NCBI RefSeq assembly: GCF_037126465.1
Contig: NC_088206.1
Coordinates: 66,963,687 to 67,027,686, forward strand
Length of the DNA stretch: 64,000 bases
Source: Ornithodoros turicata
Taxonomy: Eukaryota > Arthropoda > Arachnida > Ixodida > Argasidae
Reading direction: 5' to 3'
Shown piece by piece: positions 1 to 12,000 of the stretch. How positions within the stretch are numbered: position 1 is the first letter of the stretch; every line of letters starts with the position of its first letter. The position numbers and the translations under genes were made by a program. The notes under the pieces were generated by a model, which saw only the letters and a list, made by a program, of their open reading frames with translations, had not been told where the DNA came from and searched no databases.

Positions 1-3000
1 TGACTTCGAGCGCCACATTCCCCACTACAGCCGCTAATAAGTGGGCCAGGTAGGCTGGCCTAGGGTTGATTGAGGAGCAGTGGATGGGCGTCACGCCGTT
101 GTGCGCTTTGTGGAGAACGGCGGAAGAATCGAACTGCCCCAGTGGTTCTGTCGTGTTCAGTAGAACCTGTAAGTGGATAGCAGCACGTTAATATACCACA
201 CGTCCCAATAATTTTTTACAAACACAATCAATTAAAAAATTCAATTAAATATTAGATATTAAATACTAAACACAATTAAATATTAAATATTAGATCTTAA
301 GTATTACACACAATTAAATATTAGATATCAGATATTAAATATTAAACAGAATTAAATATTAGATATTAAATATTAAACACAACTAAATATATATATTTTT
401 TTAAAAACACTATCTTACATCTTTATGAAGAGTCGTGTAGCCATATTTCCGTGCGTCGTCTCGCGACAACATTGCCCCTGCAAGGTGACGATGCCCGCAG
501 CGTAGAGCCACGACAGCAATGTCCACGTCGTCCCTGGCCTAAACATAAAGACACGAGCATTTTATTTTCTGCAGAAGTTTTTTTTTTTAATTATCTATTA
601 GTTATAGGTAGAGCCTGAAGTTTTCAGGAATTCATTTTTCTTTTAATTCGGGGGTAAAAATCGGATAAATAAACGTGCGCACTAAATTCATCCAAATTCG
701 GGTGAAAAAAAACTTCCAGTATGCTAAATTCGGGAAGAAACAGGGATCATTTGCTCAAACTGTAGTGGTTTGGTACAAACGGTGATGTCACTGCATTTGC
801 TGCCAAACAAGTAAGTTAGTGCATTCCTGCAGACATCCCAGTGAGGGGAGTTTGCCGGGTAAAAATCGGCTTTCATCCTAAAGAGTCAACCTTCAATTCG
901 GGGAAGAATCGGGTAAAACCCTAAAACTTCTGGCTCTATTTATAGGTCCTACTGCCCTTGTCAGCATACCTAATGTGCCCTACTAAAAGACACTGCAGCC
1001 CGATGCACCTACGGCTAACAGTTTCCCAATATTACAGTGTTCACAGCAAGAGATTTCTTTTGCTCTAACATTTCCTTAACTGTATACTCTGCTAACACAC
1101 TAAAGTTTAAAAGGTTAAAGTCTCTAGTGCTACAGCTACGTGCAAAGCAAAACTTCAGCACTGAATTCTAAATTTCATCATTCCTTCGTGCTTCTTTCTT
1201 TTGTATTCTGACATAGCAGAAACCTACCTGAATTTTGCTCTCTCTCCTGCATTGCAGAAGCAAGTCCAAGGTATCGTGCGAAACACCATGTCGCAGAGCC
1301 AGCTCCAAGGTGCGCTGCTGCTCTGCCACTTCTTCTGGCACTATTCCCAGGTACAATTCGGCATCCTGAAGTGTCAACAGTACACATGAGTCCATTTATC
1401 CCATCTATGTTGTTCCGGCCTCAAAAAGAAAAAAAGGGGGGGAACTGGTGTACCGAAGAGGGGAGCAAAGAAAGGGGGGGGGGGGGGGGTGAGGTTTCGA
1501 GCGAAGGCTCTTCTTCAGACTAGAGGGGCGGAATGTTTGGATTTTCGTTCTCCAGCCTCAGAACATCAGTTGTCTCATGTTCGACAGTTGCCGCTTGCGT
1601 CGATCCCGTCGTATGATTGTGCGTATGAATGAGCAAAAATGTAAGAGTGAAAGCGGGGATGGGTGAGAGAGAGTGGTTGATGTGTCCCTTCAGATGATGC
1701 GCCCTTGGAAATCGCTGGGGAGGTGTGTTAGCTTAGATCAATTGGTAGAGCCCCTGGACTGTAATCCAGAAGATGTGGGTTCGAGTCCTACAGTGTGCTA
1801 ACCTTTTCAGTGACTTCCATCTTTCATCGTTATTGTTCTTTTAATATTCCGTCTCTCATATTTTCGTTTCCTCTTTCTCTACGAGACAGTCATGGAAGCC
1901 ACCCGGGCAATGTTACAACGCAACACGGTATGGCTGTGTGAATAGCCATTTTAAAATTGGAGCTGATGTGCAGCGAATAGTTACACATTCGAAGCGAATA
2001 CAAAGCAAATAGTTATGTAATGGAACAAATATGCAGGAAATACATACATATTGAAACCGAATACACATAAGTACATATACGGCATACGGCATGGTACAGT
2101 ATAGTTATAGGCTCCAACTTTCTGTGGTGGAAAATTAATTTTAACTACTTTGTGTATATATAAATACATTTATTTATTCATCTATTGACACCCCAAAGGC
2201 CCTAGAAGGGCATGGGGGAGGGCATAGAGGCATTGCGTGCACAACAACATACATGACACAACTTGATACCAATCAAGCACACAATCACACAAAACACAGC
2301 AAATATGTCACAAGTGCATACGGATCTTTGTAGGAAGCAGTGCTTTGTTTTATACCTTCTCTCGCAGCGCTTTTGGGCTTATGATTGGGAATAACTGCTC
2401 CAAATCAAGAATTTAATATTCAATTCAGAATTTACATCCAATGCACTTTTTTGCATTCTTCCTAACTCTTTTCTTTCTTCTGATTCCTTCTAATACTCTC
2501 CTCCAAGATCTGACTCTTAAGCAGACTTTAAAAAAACCAGAATATTCGCGCAGATCTACCACAAAAGGGGGATCCATCAAAGCAAGGATTCCTCACCGCT
2601 AGCAGCGGCCCATTCCCGACGCCGCTCTGCGCCACCATCTTTGCCGCGTCGTGCACCGTGCTTCCGCTGACAGCCCCCGTCAGTCCCCCGACGAGGCCGC
2701 AGCTGTACTCCAGCTCCTCCCTCAGCAGCGCGTTGGCCGGCGGGTGTCCTGCCTGCGTCCAGTCGCGCAACAGCAGGCGCATCGCCCCGTGGTCCTCGCG
2801 CAGGACAGCGTAGTCCAGCGCAGTGAGTTTCAAGTTGGGACTCCGTGCAGCCCACACCTACAAAATCGGGTTGAAGAATCTTTGTCACGAAGCAGAAGAT
2901 GAGGATGCTGAGACTTCTATAGTACTGTGCTAGATCGGCGCCTCCTAGACAAAAGGGGCTTGCTTCCTCTCCCTACTTCGCTACAAGTGTACCCAACTAA

Positions 3001-6000
3001 CTTACAGGGTGTCCCAACAAATGTGTGCCCAAGACACTCTTTGCAAATGAAAACAACCCAATGTCATTAAGAGTCAGGTATCGCAGCTTCCAGTATTTGT
3101 GCCTAATTAATGGATTAGATAAGGCTAGTTAGGTACTAAAGTGGATTTTTAAGTTGGTTTAAGAGCTTATAAAATACTGGTTACACAGCAGAGGCATCAA
3201 TTGGACAGTTATAGATAGACCCTGAAGTTTTAGGGTTAAACCCGATTTTTCCCCGAATTTGCACCCCGAATCGAGGTTCACCGGTTTAGGGTTAAACCCG
3301 ATTTCTACCCGCAAAACTGCACCTAAGCTAGGCACCTCACGGCAATGACATACTAATTTTTCACAAAATACACGGTTGATCTCAACGTCTGATACTCTGG
3401 ATAGGCTGTACAATGAACGTTTGTTCGGCAATAGAGCCTGATTTATCCCCAAATTCAGTCTGATGGTAATTTTTCCGCCCGAATTTGCACGAATTTTCGA
3501 CATCAAGTGATTGACCTGAATTTTACCCCCCGAATCTGGAAAAAAATAAAACCCGAAAACTTCAGGGTCTAGTTATAGAGCACAGATTCTGATCTGATTA
3601 ATTAATTAGGTACAATGAAAAATACTGGCAACTAGGAAACATGGCTTGCAAACAGCATTCAGTAGGGTGCTCTGCCTTTTTAAAAATCTAGGCTCATGTT
3701 AGTTCAGACTAGAGCACTGCACAGGCTCGGGCTTACCCGAAAGTCTGAGCTCGGATATAACCAGTATGGGCTCGGGCCGGGCCCATACATTGTCGGGCCA
3801 AGGTCGGTATCGAGCCAGTGTTACCCCGCTGTTAGTTAGCCACAATCAAATTTTACAGCCCGCTACACTGGGCAGCCTGTAAATATCTCAGGCTCAGGCC
3901 GAAGTGGGGCCAGGAAACCTAGAAGTGCTTCAGGAAAAATTTTGGGCCAGGTACGGTAATTCAAAGGAAGTCCTGGCTCGGTCCGGGCCTGAGCCGAAGA
4001 ATGCGGCTGGTGCAGTGCTCCAGATAGGATACCCTGTGAAGTTGACCACGTTTTCCACAACTATAGCTTCTGAAAGCATGGCTGTGACTGAAGCAACTCC
4101 CAAGGTTTACGTCACCCAGGTGTAGGAAACTATCGGGCCCTGTTCAGCCTAGATGCCACTGACTCGATGCACAGGTGTTACTCTAGGGACCACAGCAACA
4201 TGAATAAGGCCCTGGTTTTTCTGCTGCCGCAAATGTCAAATTCTGCATCAGTGAATCAGAAATTCTTGCAATTTTCCACGCAATGTGCTTGTACATCTAA
4301 GCTGATGGAGATATACGAACACAAAATCTTTATTAACTCGCATGACATAGCATTAAAGTGTCTACAAATCCAAAATAGAGTTATAGCTAAGCATTACATG
4401 GTACTTTGTTCCTGCTTTAACACTGGCGTAACATAGTTAACACTGTAACAGCAGAAAAGCAACTGGATGCTTTCGTCGAATTCCTCAGTACCATACTATA
4501 TACAGTAGAATCTCGATGATACGATCACGGATGATACGAATTTCGGGATGATACGAATTCTTTTCCGGTCCCGGCCAGAATGCCTATTCTTCCCATGTAT
4601 TAGAGTTCGGATGATACGAACGCGTTATCTTGCCTTTACGGATGATACGAATGAGCCGAAGATGCGACAGAGGTCGTTCCCCTGTGACGCGAGAGCGTGC
4701 GAGTCATGCTGCCGCGTCTTTCGAAAAGGGAGGGCGATCCTCACCACGAACTCCCTTACATCATGTAGCGCAATGCAAGCAATGACTTTCCTTTTGGTGG
4801 TGGTGGTGGAGATAAGATCAAAGCGATTGAACGGCCCGGAACCTTATCAACTTATCTCTGTTTTGACCTTTTTACCCCTCTCGCAACAATAAACCGCAAA
4901 GCTGCGTGACATTGCTCTGGCGGAAAACAGCGACAGAACCCAAGAACACGTGGAGGGAACATATCGGGACAACTTGTGGCAACATTACGCGTCACCATTC
5001 CGCAAGTCGGCTACACCTAACGCCTGCTTGCTTTAGGAGAAGCTCGCTTTAGATCACTGTAGCGCGACTCGCGGGTGAAAAGCACGTGCTACGTCTCTTG
5101 AATCATCTCGCGTGTTTGGGCAGCATTCGCCAAAAACTGAGACACAAAAGCGTTACAACCGTCCTCTTTCATTGACAGTCACTGTCTATTTTCTTGCCTC
5201 AATTTTCATTTTGGTTTAATTCGTTTGATACGAATTTTTTCCGCGACCCCGTGAGATTCGTATCATCGAGATTCTACTGTACTAACATTTGCACCCTTGT
5301 TTCCCAAAGTAAGAAGATTTAGCCATCGCACGCATCACCGTGAGGAACCCGCTAGATGGGATATCACTAGAGCCCGAAGTTTTAGGGTTTAACCCGTTTC
5401 TTTCCCCGAATTGAAGGTTGCCTCTTTAGGTTGAAACCAGATTTTTATCAGACAAATTGCCCTCGCTGAAACGTCTGTAGGAATGCACACTAGCTTGTTT
5501 TGTAGCACGCAATTACATCACCGTTTGTACCATACCAGTACAGTTTGTTTAAGTAACAGAGCCAGATTTCTGCCCGAATTTAGTATACTGGAAGTTTTTC
5601 CACCCGAATTTGCATGAATTTAGAGTACATGTTGATTTCCCCAATTTTTAACCACCAAACTGTGAAAAAGAAAAAAAAATTCCCGAAAACTTCAGGCTCT
5701 ACATATCACCGGTGAGAGCAAAAGGGAAGTCATAAAGACAGGATTAATGTGAGTTTAACCAGTGTTGCCAACATGAGATGCATGGAACACGTTTATTTTG
5801 CTCTCAGTTAGGTGGCGCAGAAAAGGATGTCATGAGCCGCACGTACATCCATCTCTAGCACGAAAACTTTGTTCTTCGGTCAAGATTCGTAGTTCCACAA
5901 AATCCCATACAAAACTCCAAATTCCGCGACACATCCTTAATTCCACGCATCTTCGTGGATGCGCGGAAAAGTCGGGGCCTTAAACATGAACCTCTGCTGT

Positions 6001-9000
6001 CTTTCAACCTAGCTCTTTCACGTATTCTGTAATTCTGCAGAAACAGGTAATGTCGCCAAGCCTGTGAAACTGTTCAAATGAGAAGTTAACCAATGGCCAC
6101 TCACCGTGCAGGTATTGTCCTTGAGTAACGACTTGAGCTGAGCGTGGTCAGCCAGCAACACTGCACGGATCAGCAATTTGCTTTGAACCACTGATGATAT
6201 GGACGGCACTTCGGTTCTGGAATGTAACAGCACATCTTTACTTCAGCTACCAACATAAACAGGGATGAATGTTTCGTGCTCTACACAGTCGAGCCATGCA
6301 GAACCCATCTCTCCCAAGTACAAAGCATGTGTAATCAATAGAGCCCGAAGTTTTCGGGAAATATTTTTTTCTAAATTCGGGGAGTAAAAATCGGGTAAAT
6401 AAACATGTGCTCTAAATTTGCGCGAATTCGGGTGAAAAAAAACTTCCTCTGTGCAAATTTCGGGGTGAAATCGGGCTCAGTTACTCAAACTAACTGAACT
6501 GGTTCAGTACAGATGGTGATGTAAGTGTGTTTGCTGCCAAACATGTTAGTTTGCATTCCTACGGACGTCTCGGTGAGGGCAATTTGCCGGGTAAAATTCG
6601 TGTTTCACCCTAAAGAGGCAACCTTCCATTCGGGGTGCAAATTCGGGGAAGAATCGGGTAAAACCCTAAAACTTCAGGCTCTAGTAATCAATCATAATCA
6701 ATAAGAACTAGCTAGCTCAGTTCCAAGACTTGTTTTGTGATTGAGTGCTGTGCAAGTGATCTTGTTCAGAGAGTGACCGGAAAGCACACCCATACATCAA
6801 TTTGATGTACTTCCCAAGTTATATTTAGAACAGCGAGCAACATACTCTGACTCGAAGAAGGTCTCCTTCTCTAGAAGGGTTACTTTTGGATTTGGCTTGG
6901 GTGCAGAGCCCCTCCCGGAAGAAGCAGACGACGAGGCTTTCCTAGATCCTTTTGGGCGGCCACGAGGCTTGGGAACTTCCTCTGCGTTGGGAACCGAAAC
7001 ATGTGCAGCCCAGTCGACAATGACGACTTCCAACTATTCTAGCGTAGTCGCTCGGAGAGAGAGAGAAAAAAAAATCCTACCCATCGAGGAGTCAGGCGAG
7101 GAGTGTCCAGCCGCGGCCTCGGCAGCCTCTTCCTCTTCTTGACCCACGAATGATACGTCCACTGGGCATAAAGGGTAAACAGAGGTGTGCGCGATATCGT
7201 GAGGTCGGCAACTTCAGCTGCGAGTGCTAGTTACTACAATGTGGCCAGCATTTTTACCTCAAAGCGGCCGAGAATACTCGCAAAGAGACACTAATGCATA
7301 GCACAGAGCAGCTCCCTTTCTTCTGATCGCATAATGGAAATGCAACTCACTCAAAACAGGCTTCTCGGAACATGCCGTTAGTAGTCAGCAGCCACATTTT
7401 GAGAGCGAGCCCAGGCGCCTACGGACTATGGGCTGGACTATGGACTATGGGACTCATGCGCAGTATGACATGCGGACGAGGCAGGGATCGGCTACCGCAT
7501 GCAGCACTGGATCTCGACAATGACACACAAAAAAAAAGAAAAGGGTGGATTCCAGAACTCACAACACACAGCCTGCGGCACTCTAGACACGTTCTCAGTG
7601 CATAAAGCTGCGTTCAGGGATGGATCACGAGAACAAAAAACAATATGATTGCAATGCTGCTGCAACAAAGGGAACATGAAGCAGTAGCAGAAAATTGGAT
7701 AGAGTCTACATGTAAGGAAACGGCAGAATCGCACGAAGGAAAATATGGATGAAAAAAAAAAAAGAACTTGTTTCAGTTCCCCAGGGCCCTACATAAAAGC
7801 CTGGTATGTCATAATTAGATACAGATACCCACAGATACCCATTTTAAAGACCTACACCCCTGTCACACGGGCATATCAACTGTCATGGAAATGAATGACG
7901 ATTACCTGAACGGTCATTGGCCTTTGCTACACGGGCACTTGTGGTTACGGTGATTGCATGTGGTTAACATTCGGAAATTTACTCTTCTACTCTCGGCACC
8001 ATGCACTGGCACGGTATCAATGCCATGCACGGTCGTACGAAAGTGCAAGGTAAATTTGTGGTTACACATAATGAACAATTTAAACACTATTAAAATTCCA
8101 AAATCGTCTCTACCTTACATTTTCCGTCACTATAGATGCCCTTTTCCCACTAAAATTTCTGTAGATGGATGATAAAGGGACAGGGAGAGACAGATGCACA
8201 TAGTGCCCTCTTGTGTGTAACATGGCAACCTCTCGAGAAACATTGGATCGGGCTATGTGGCAGCGGCGTATTGTCAACGGTGATTGAGATGTTCAGCGCA
8301 TTGTCAACATTGGCAGCGCACTGTCATTGTCAACAGCAGCACTGTTAACAGCAACATTGTCAACAGCACATTGTCATTGTCAACACTGCCAGCAGCGCAT
8401 TGTCAACTGTGATTGAGATCTGAACTGTGATTGAGATCACATTATTCCCTCCTCAAGAAAACAAAATGGAACCACCACAGCCTCAGCATGGGCAGGCACT
8501 GTGCACACAACGGCGAGCCAACAGCTACGAGGACAGGAGGGAGGCAACCACTACTGCGTGGCAAGCAACAGCAGGGAGGGAGGGGCAAGCCAGGGGCATA
8601 GTACCCACCTCCGTCCATGGTTAGTTGGCGAGGGTCTGGAATAGCCATACCATTCTCAACGCTGAGTGCTCTCTGCAGGATGTTGAGGGTTCGCTTGTGC
8701 TCCTCGTCTGGCAGCAGGTAGCGTCCGCGATCCACTCGACGCATCCGCAGGTTTGTCAGGACGCACTCGAAGTCTGAGACGACAAAAGTAAATCTCCGTA
8801 AATCCGTCTACATAAATAAAATCTGTCTCACAGCACAAATGCGAGGGCCGAACAGCTTACCCGTGTTGTCGTAAAAGTCGGGAGCATAGATGTCTTGCTC
8901 GCTGTCGTTGTTCATCCACTGGATCTTGAAGCGGCGACTGCTCTTGTAGACGTTTTGTGCTGTACGGCACACGTAGAAACTACCTGTAAACCAGAAAAAA

Positions 9001-12000
9001 ATAAATTTTGCTGTAATGCACCGGCACTGCTACGGTATACTAGTGCACCGTAAAAGCGCAAAATCTAAAGGCTAGTGCATCATCATCAGTGCACCGCATT
9101 TATCAGTCAGGAAGCCCCCGTTGCTTCTCAATGAGGTCTAGCAGGCACATTAGGCGGAGGCAGTAACAATAAAAGTAAACATCATATTTAAAAACTCTAT
9201 GAAAAAAAAAAAGGAGACAACTATGTAAAACAACCTAACAAAGTTGACACTGTTAAAAGAGTGGTCAAACACACTTATGCACAAGGCTTAGTAGGTGGCA
9301 CAGTCCATCGGAAATGTCAGCATTTTCTTAATTTCCACAATTTATCGGAACAGAGTCTGGCCAAATAGCAATTCTGATACGGTTTTAAGCTTGTAATACA
9401 ACCTCCAATGCACGGCTTAACTCCAAACCAACCTTTTTGTATTTTATTACAAGTGCAATACAATGCCTTGAGGAAATCATGCTCAACTTTAGCCATACAG
9501 ATCTCTTTTAAATTTTCCTTTTTGCCAATCTGTATCGATGACTGGAATACACTCCCACAGAATACAGCAGACAGTACAGTCGTAAATAACGTCGTAAATG
9601 CTCTAATAGGTGCTCATTATTTGTTTCACTGCCAATTTTATAGACTTGTGTTGCACTATGTGCTGAAAGTGTGCTTTAGATTATTATGATTTATTATTTT
9701 ATTATTATTTATTATTATTTTATTAGATTATTTAGATGATTATTTAAATTATGTAATGTTGTCGTAGTACTGTAGCTAAAATGATGTACAGTGCAGGACT
9801 AAAGTTTACGGAACACGCTCCGGCGGATTCCTTCCTCGGAGTGACACGCCAGCAGCGAATGGGACCGTACGGACCTACAGACTAGTGTCTAGGTAACTCA
9901 GTCACCCGTTTGCAAGTCCGTACAGTACCATTCGCTGATAGCGTGTCACTCCGAGGTAGGAATGCGCCGGAGCGTGTTCCGCAAACTTTTCTCCGGCATT
10001 GTACTTGTGCCGTCATTCACGCGTCCGTGTATCTCTTGTCTGCCACCTGCTTGGGCCCAGGTGGGCTGGCAGTATTGTTTAAATTTTTAAAAAATCAACT
10101 GCGTACAAAATTAAACTCTAGCATCATTGTTTTTATCAAACTTCACCGTCAACTACGTGATCAGCATCGAAAAGGCCTCACCATTTTCATTCCTCACCGC
10201 CAGGAACTCTCCCTTCTGGAACAGCACCAGCTTGTCGTCTTGAGGTGGCGCCGATCGGCCCGAACGCATTATGGGAGGGTGCATGCTTGGTGGGGACTGG
10301 AACGGCTGGTACTGCAGCCTCAGGCGCTTGCTGGCCCTGCCGCTGTCTGCATTGGATTGCGGAGACGACGACGACGACGGCGAGGGCGAGGGGGATTCCG
10401 AGGCCCCTGCCGCTCCCCGTTTGCGGCCGCTGCCGCGTTGGCCAGGTGTGCGGGCCCCACTGCTAATTTAAATGCATTGGGGAATCTGTCACCAGGGCGG
10501 CGAAATTACGTACGTACGGCAAGCCGCATTGTAATAACCACACGTTTCTGGGCGAGCCGAGCGAAAACAAGAACGGCTTCGAATAACCCGGATGTCTCGG
10601 AACGGTGAGAACTACGAGAGCTGACGAGTAGAGGTTTCGTAGAGGTAAGTAAATTAGCCATTCACAACCAGAGGTCAGCACTTGTGCCTCCTGCTCACTC
10701 ACAGCTCAGCTCCCTCCATTTGTTCACTCATGCTTAGGTTTCTTTTCGGGTTAAACCCAATTTTTCACGATAGTTCCCCCCCGAACAAGTTCTCAAGAAT
10801 TCGGGTAAAACCCGATATCTACCCGGAATCCTCGCGGTCCCTCAACTTGTCGTTCTAGGTGGACCTTCGGAAAAGTGAATCATAATATTGGCAAAGAGAG
10901 CTATTTGTGACAACCTATTTGTCCTCCGCTTATGATCCCCTCCTGCAGGAGTCAAAGACGAGCTTTTGTGGAGCTCGGGCAAGTGTTTGAATACGCGGTC
11001 ATTCGCTGTCCCAGTTCCGAGCGGAAATATAAAGGTTACTGTTTCTCGTCCCAGTGCCACAGCAGTGGCTTGTTTCATACGCCTTTCGTTTCACCCGAAG
11101 ATTCCCCGGTGACGTACCAAACAGAGATCATAGCGCCCGATTTCTTAGCGAATTCTCGTGGGTAAATAGCATCCAATTTTTCCTACCGCATTTGAAAGAA
11201 CACAGAACACAAAAACAAAGAATCCTACTCACGCTGAACTCATCTGCCACACTGAGCATGAATGAGCATGCCCGTGAGTGAGTTTTGCCGGGGTGAGATG
11301 TTTGAATTCGAAACTAAGGGATGCGAGCTTGATCCCCAGTTGGAAGAGAAAGTTCTCCTGAATTGGGGAGGGGTTGCTCAGGAGTAAGGGACAAGTAGGA
11401 CTGAACGATGGTACAGTACGGCACACTTTCGAGCTGACAAAACCTCAGCCAAAGAATGTGTTCTAGATTCTCTAGGTTCAGTACACGAAACCTCAGAGAA
11501 AAATACCAGATGAACGGGCTTTATTTACCCAGTGTTGCAATGCTCAGTCTACATTTTCTCTAGCAGAGGGGTTAAAATTATCCTAAATTTTTAGCTTCTT
11601 AGATGTGACTTATGATATGCAAATGCACCAACATTGAACAACAGACGCAGACACACTAGTATGAAAGATGGAAGTCACTGAAAAGGTTAGCCAGCTGTAG
11701 GGATCGAACCCACATGTTCTGGATTGCCGGTCCAGGGCTCTACCAATTGAGCTAAGATAACACGCCTCTCCAGCGACTTTCGGGGTGCGTCATCTGAAGG
11801 GACGACAAACCAACCACTCACTCTCACTCACCCTCCTTTCACTCTTACATTTTTGCTCACTCATACACACATTCATACGACGGGAATCGACGCAAGCGGC
11901 ACCTGTTGAACAAGTCCAGTCCAACAAGTCCAGTTTATGCATGGTCCATTGTGTTCTGCACCACCATTCACGAACTCACAACACAACACAACTTTTTGTA

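Noticed and set aside
226..390. Regular repeats resembling a CRISPR array
   Set aside because: Repeats are AT-rich, contiguous and degenerate, without unique spacers, in an animal intron.
1729..1802. Apparent tRNA gene
   Set aside because: The surrounding leader and trailer are shared with the copy at 11665-11915, and the anticodon loop is six bases, so it is a SINE head.
4548..4892. 114-codon frame that might be a pogo transposase remnant
   Set aside because: It lies in a TA-flanked pogo-like element, but no helix-turn-helix or DDE motif can be seen.
9910..10608. 232-codon plus-strand open frame
   Set aside because: It is the antisense shadow of the ankyrin gene's second exon and a fold-back MITE.
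11690..11765. Apparent minus-strand tRNA gene
   Set aside because: Same SINE family; the loop CCGGCAA lacks U33 and the acceptor stem pairs poorly.
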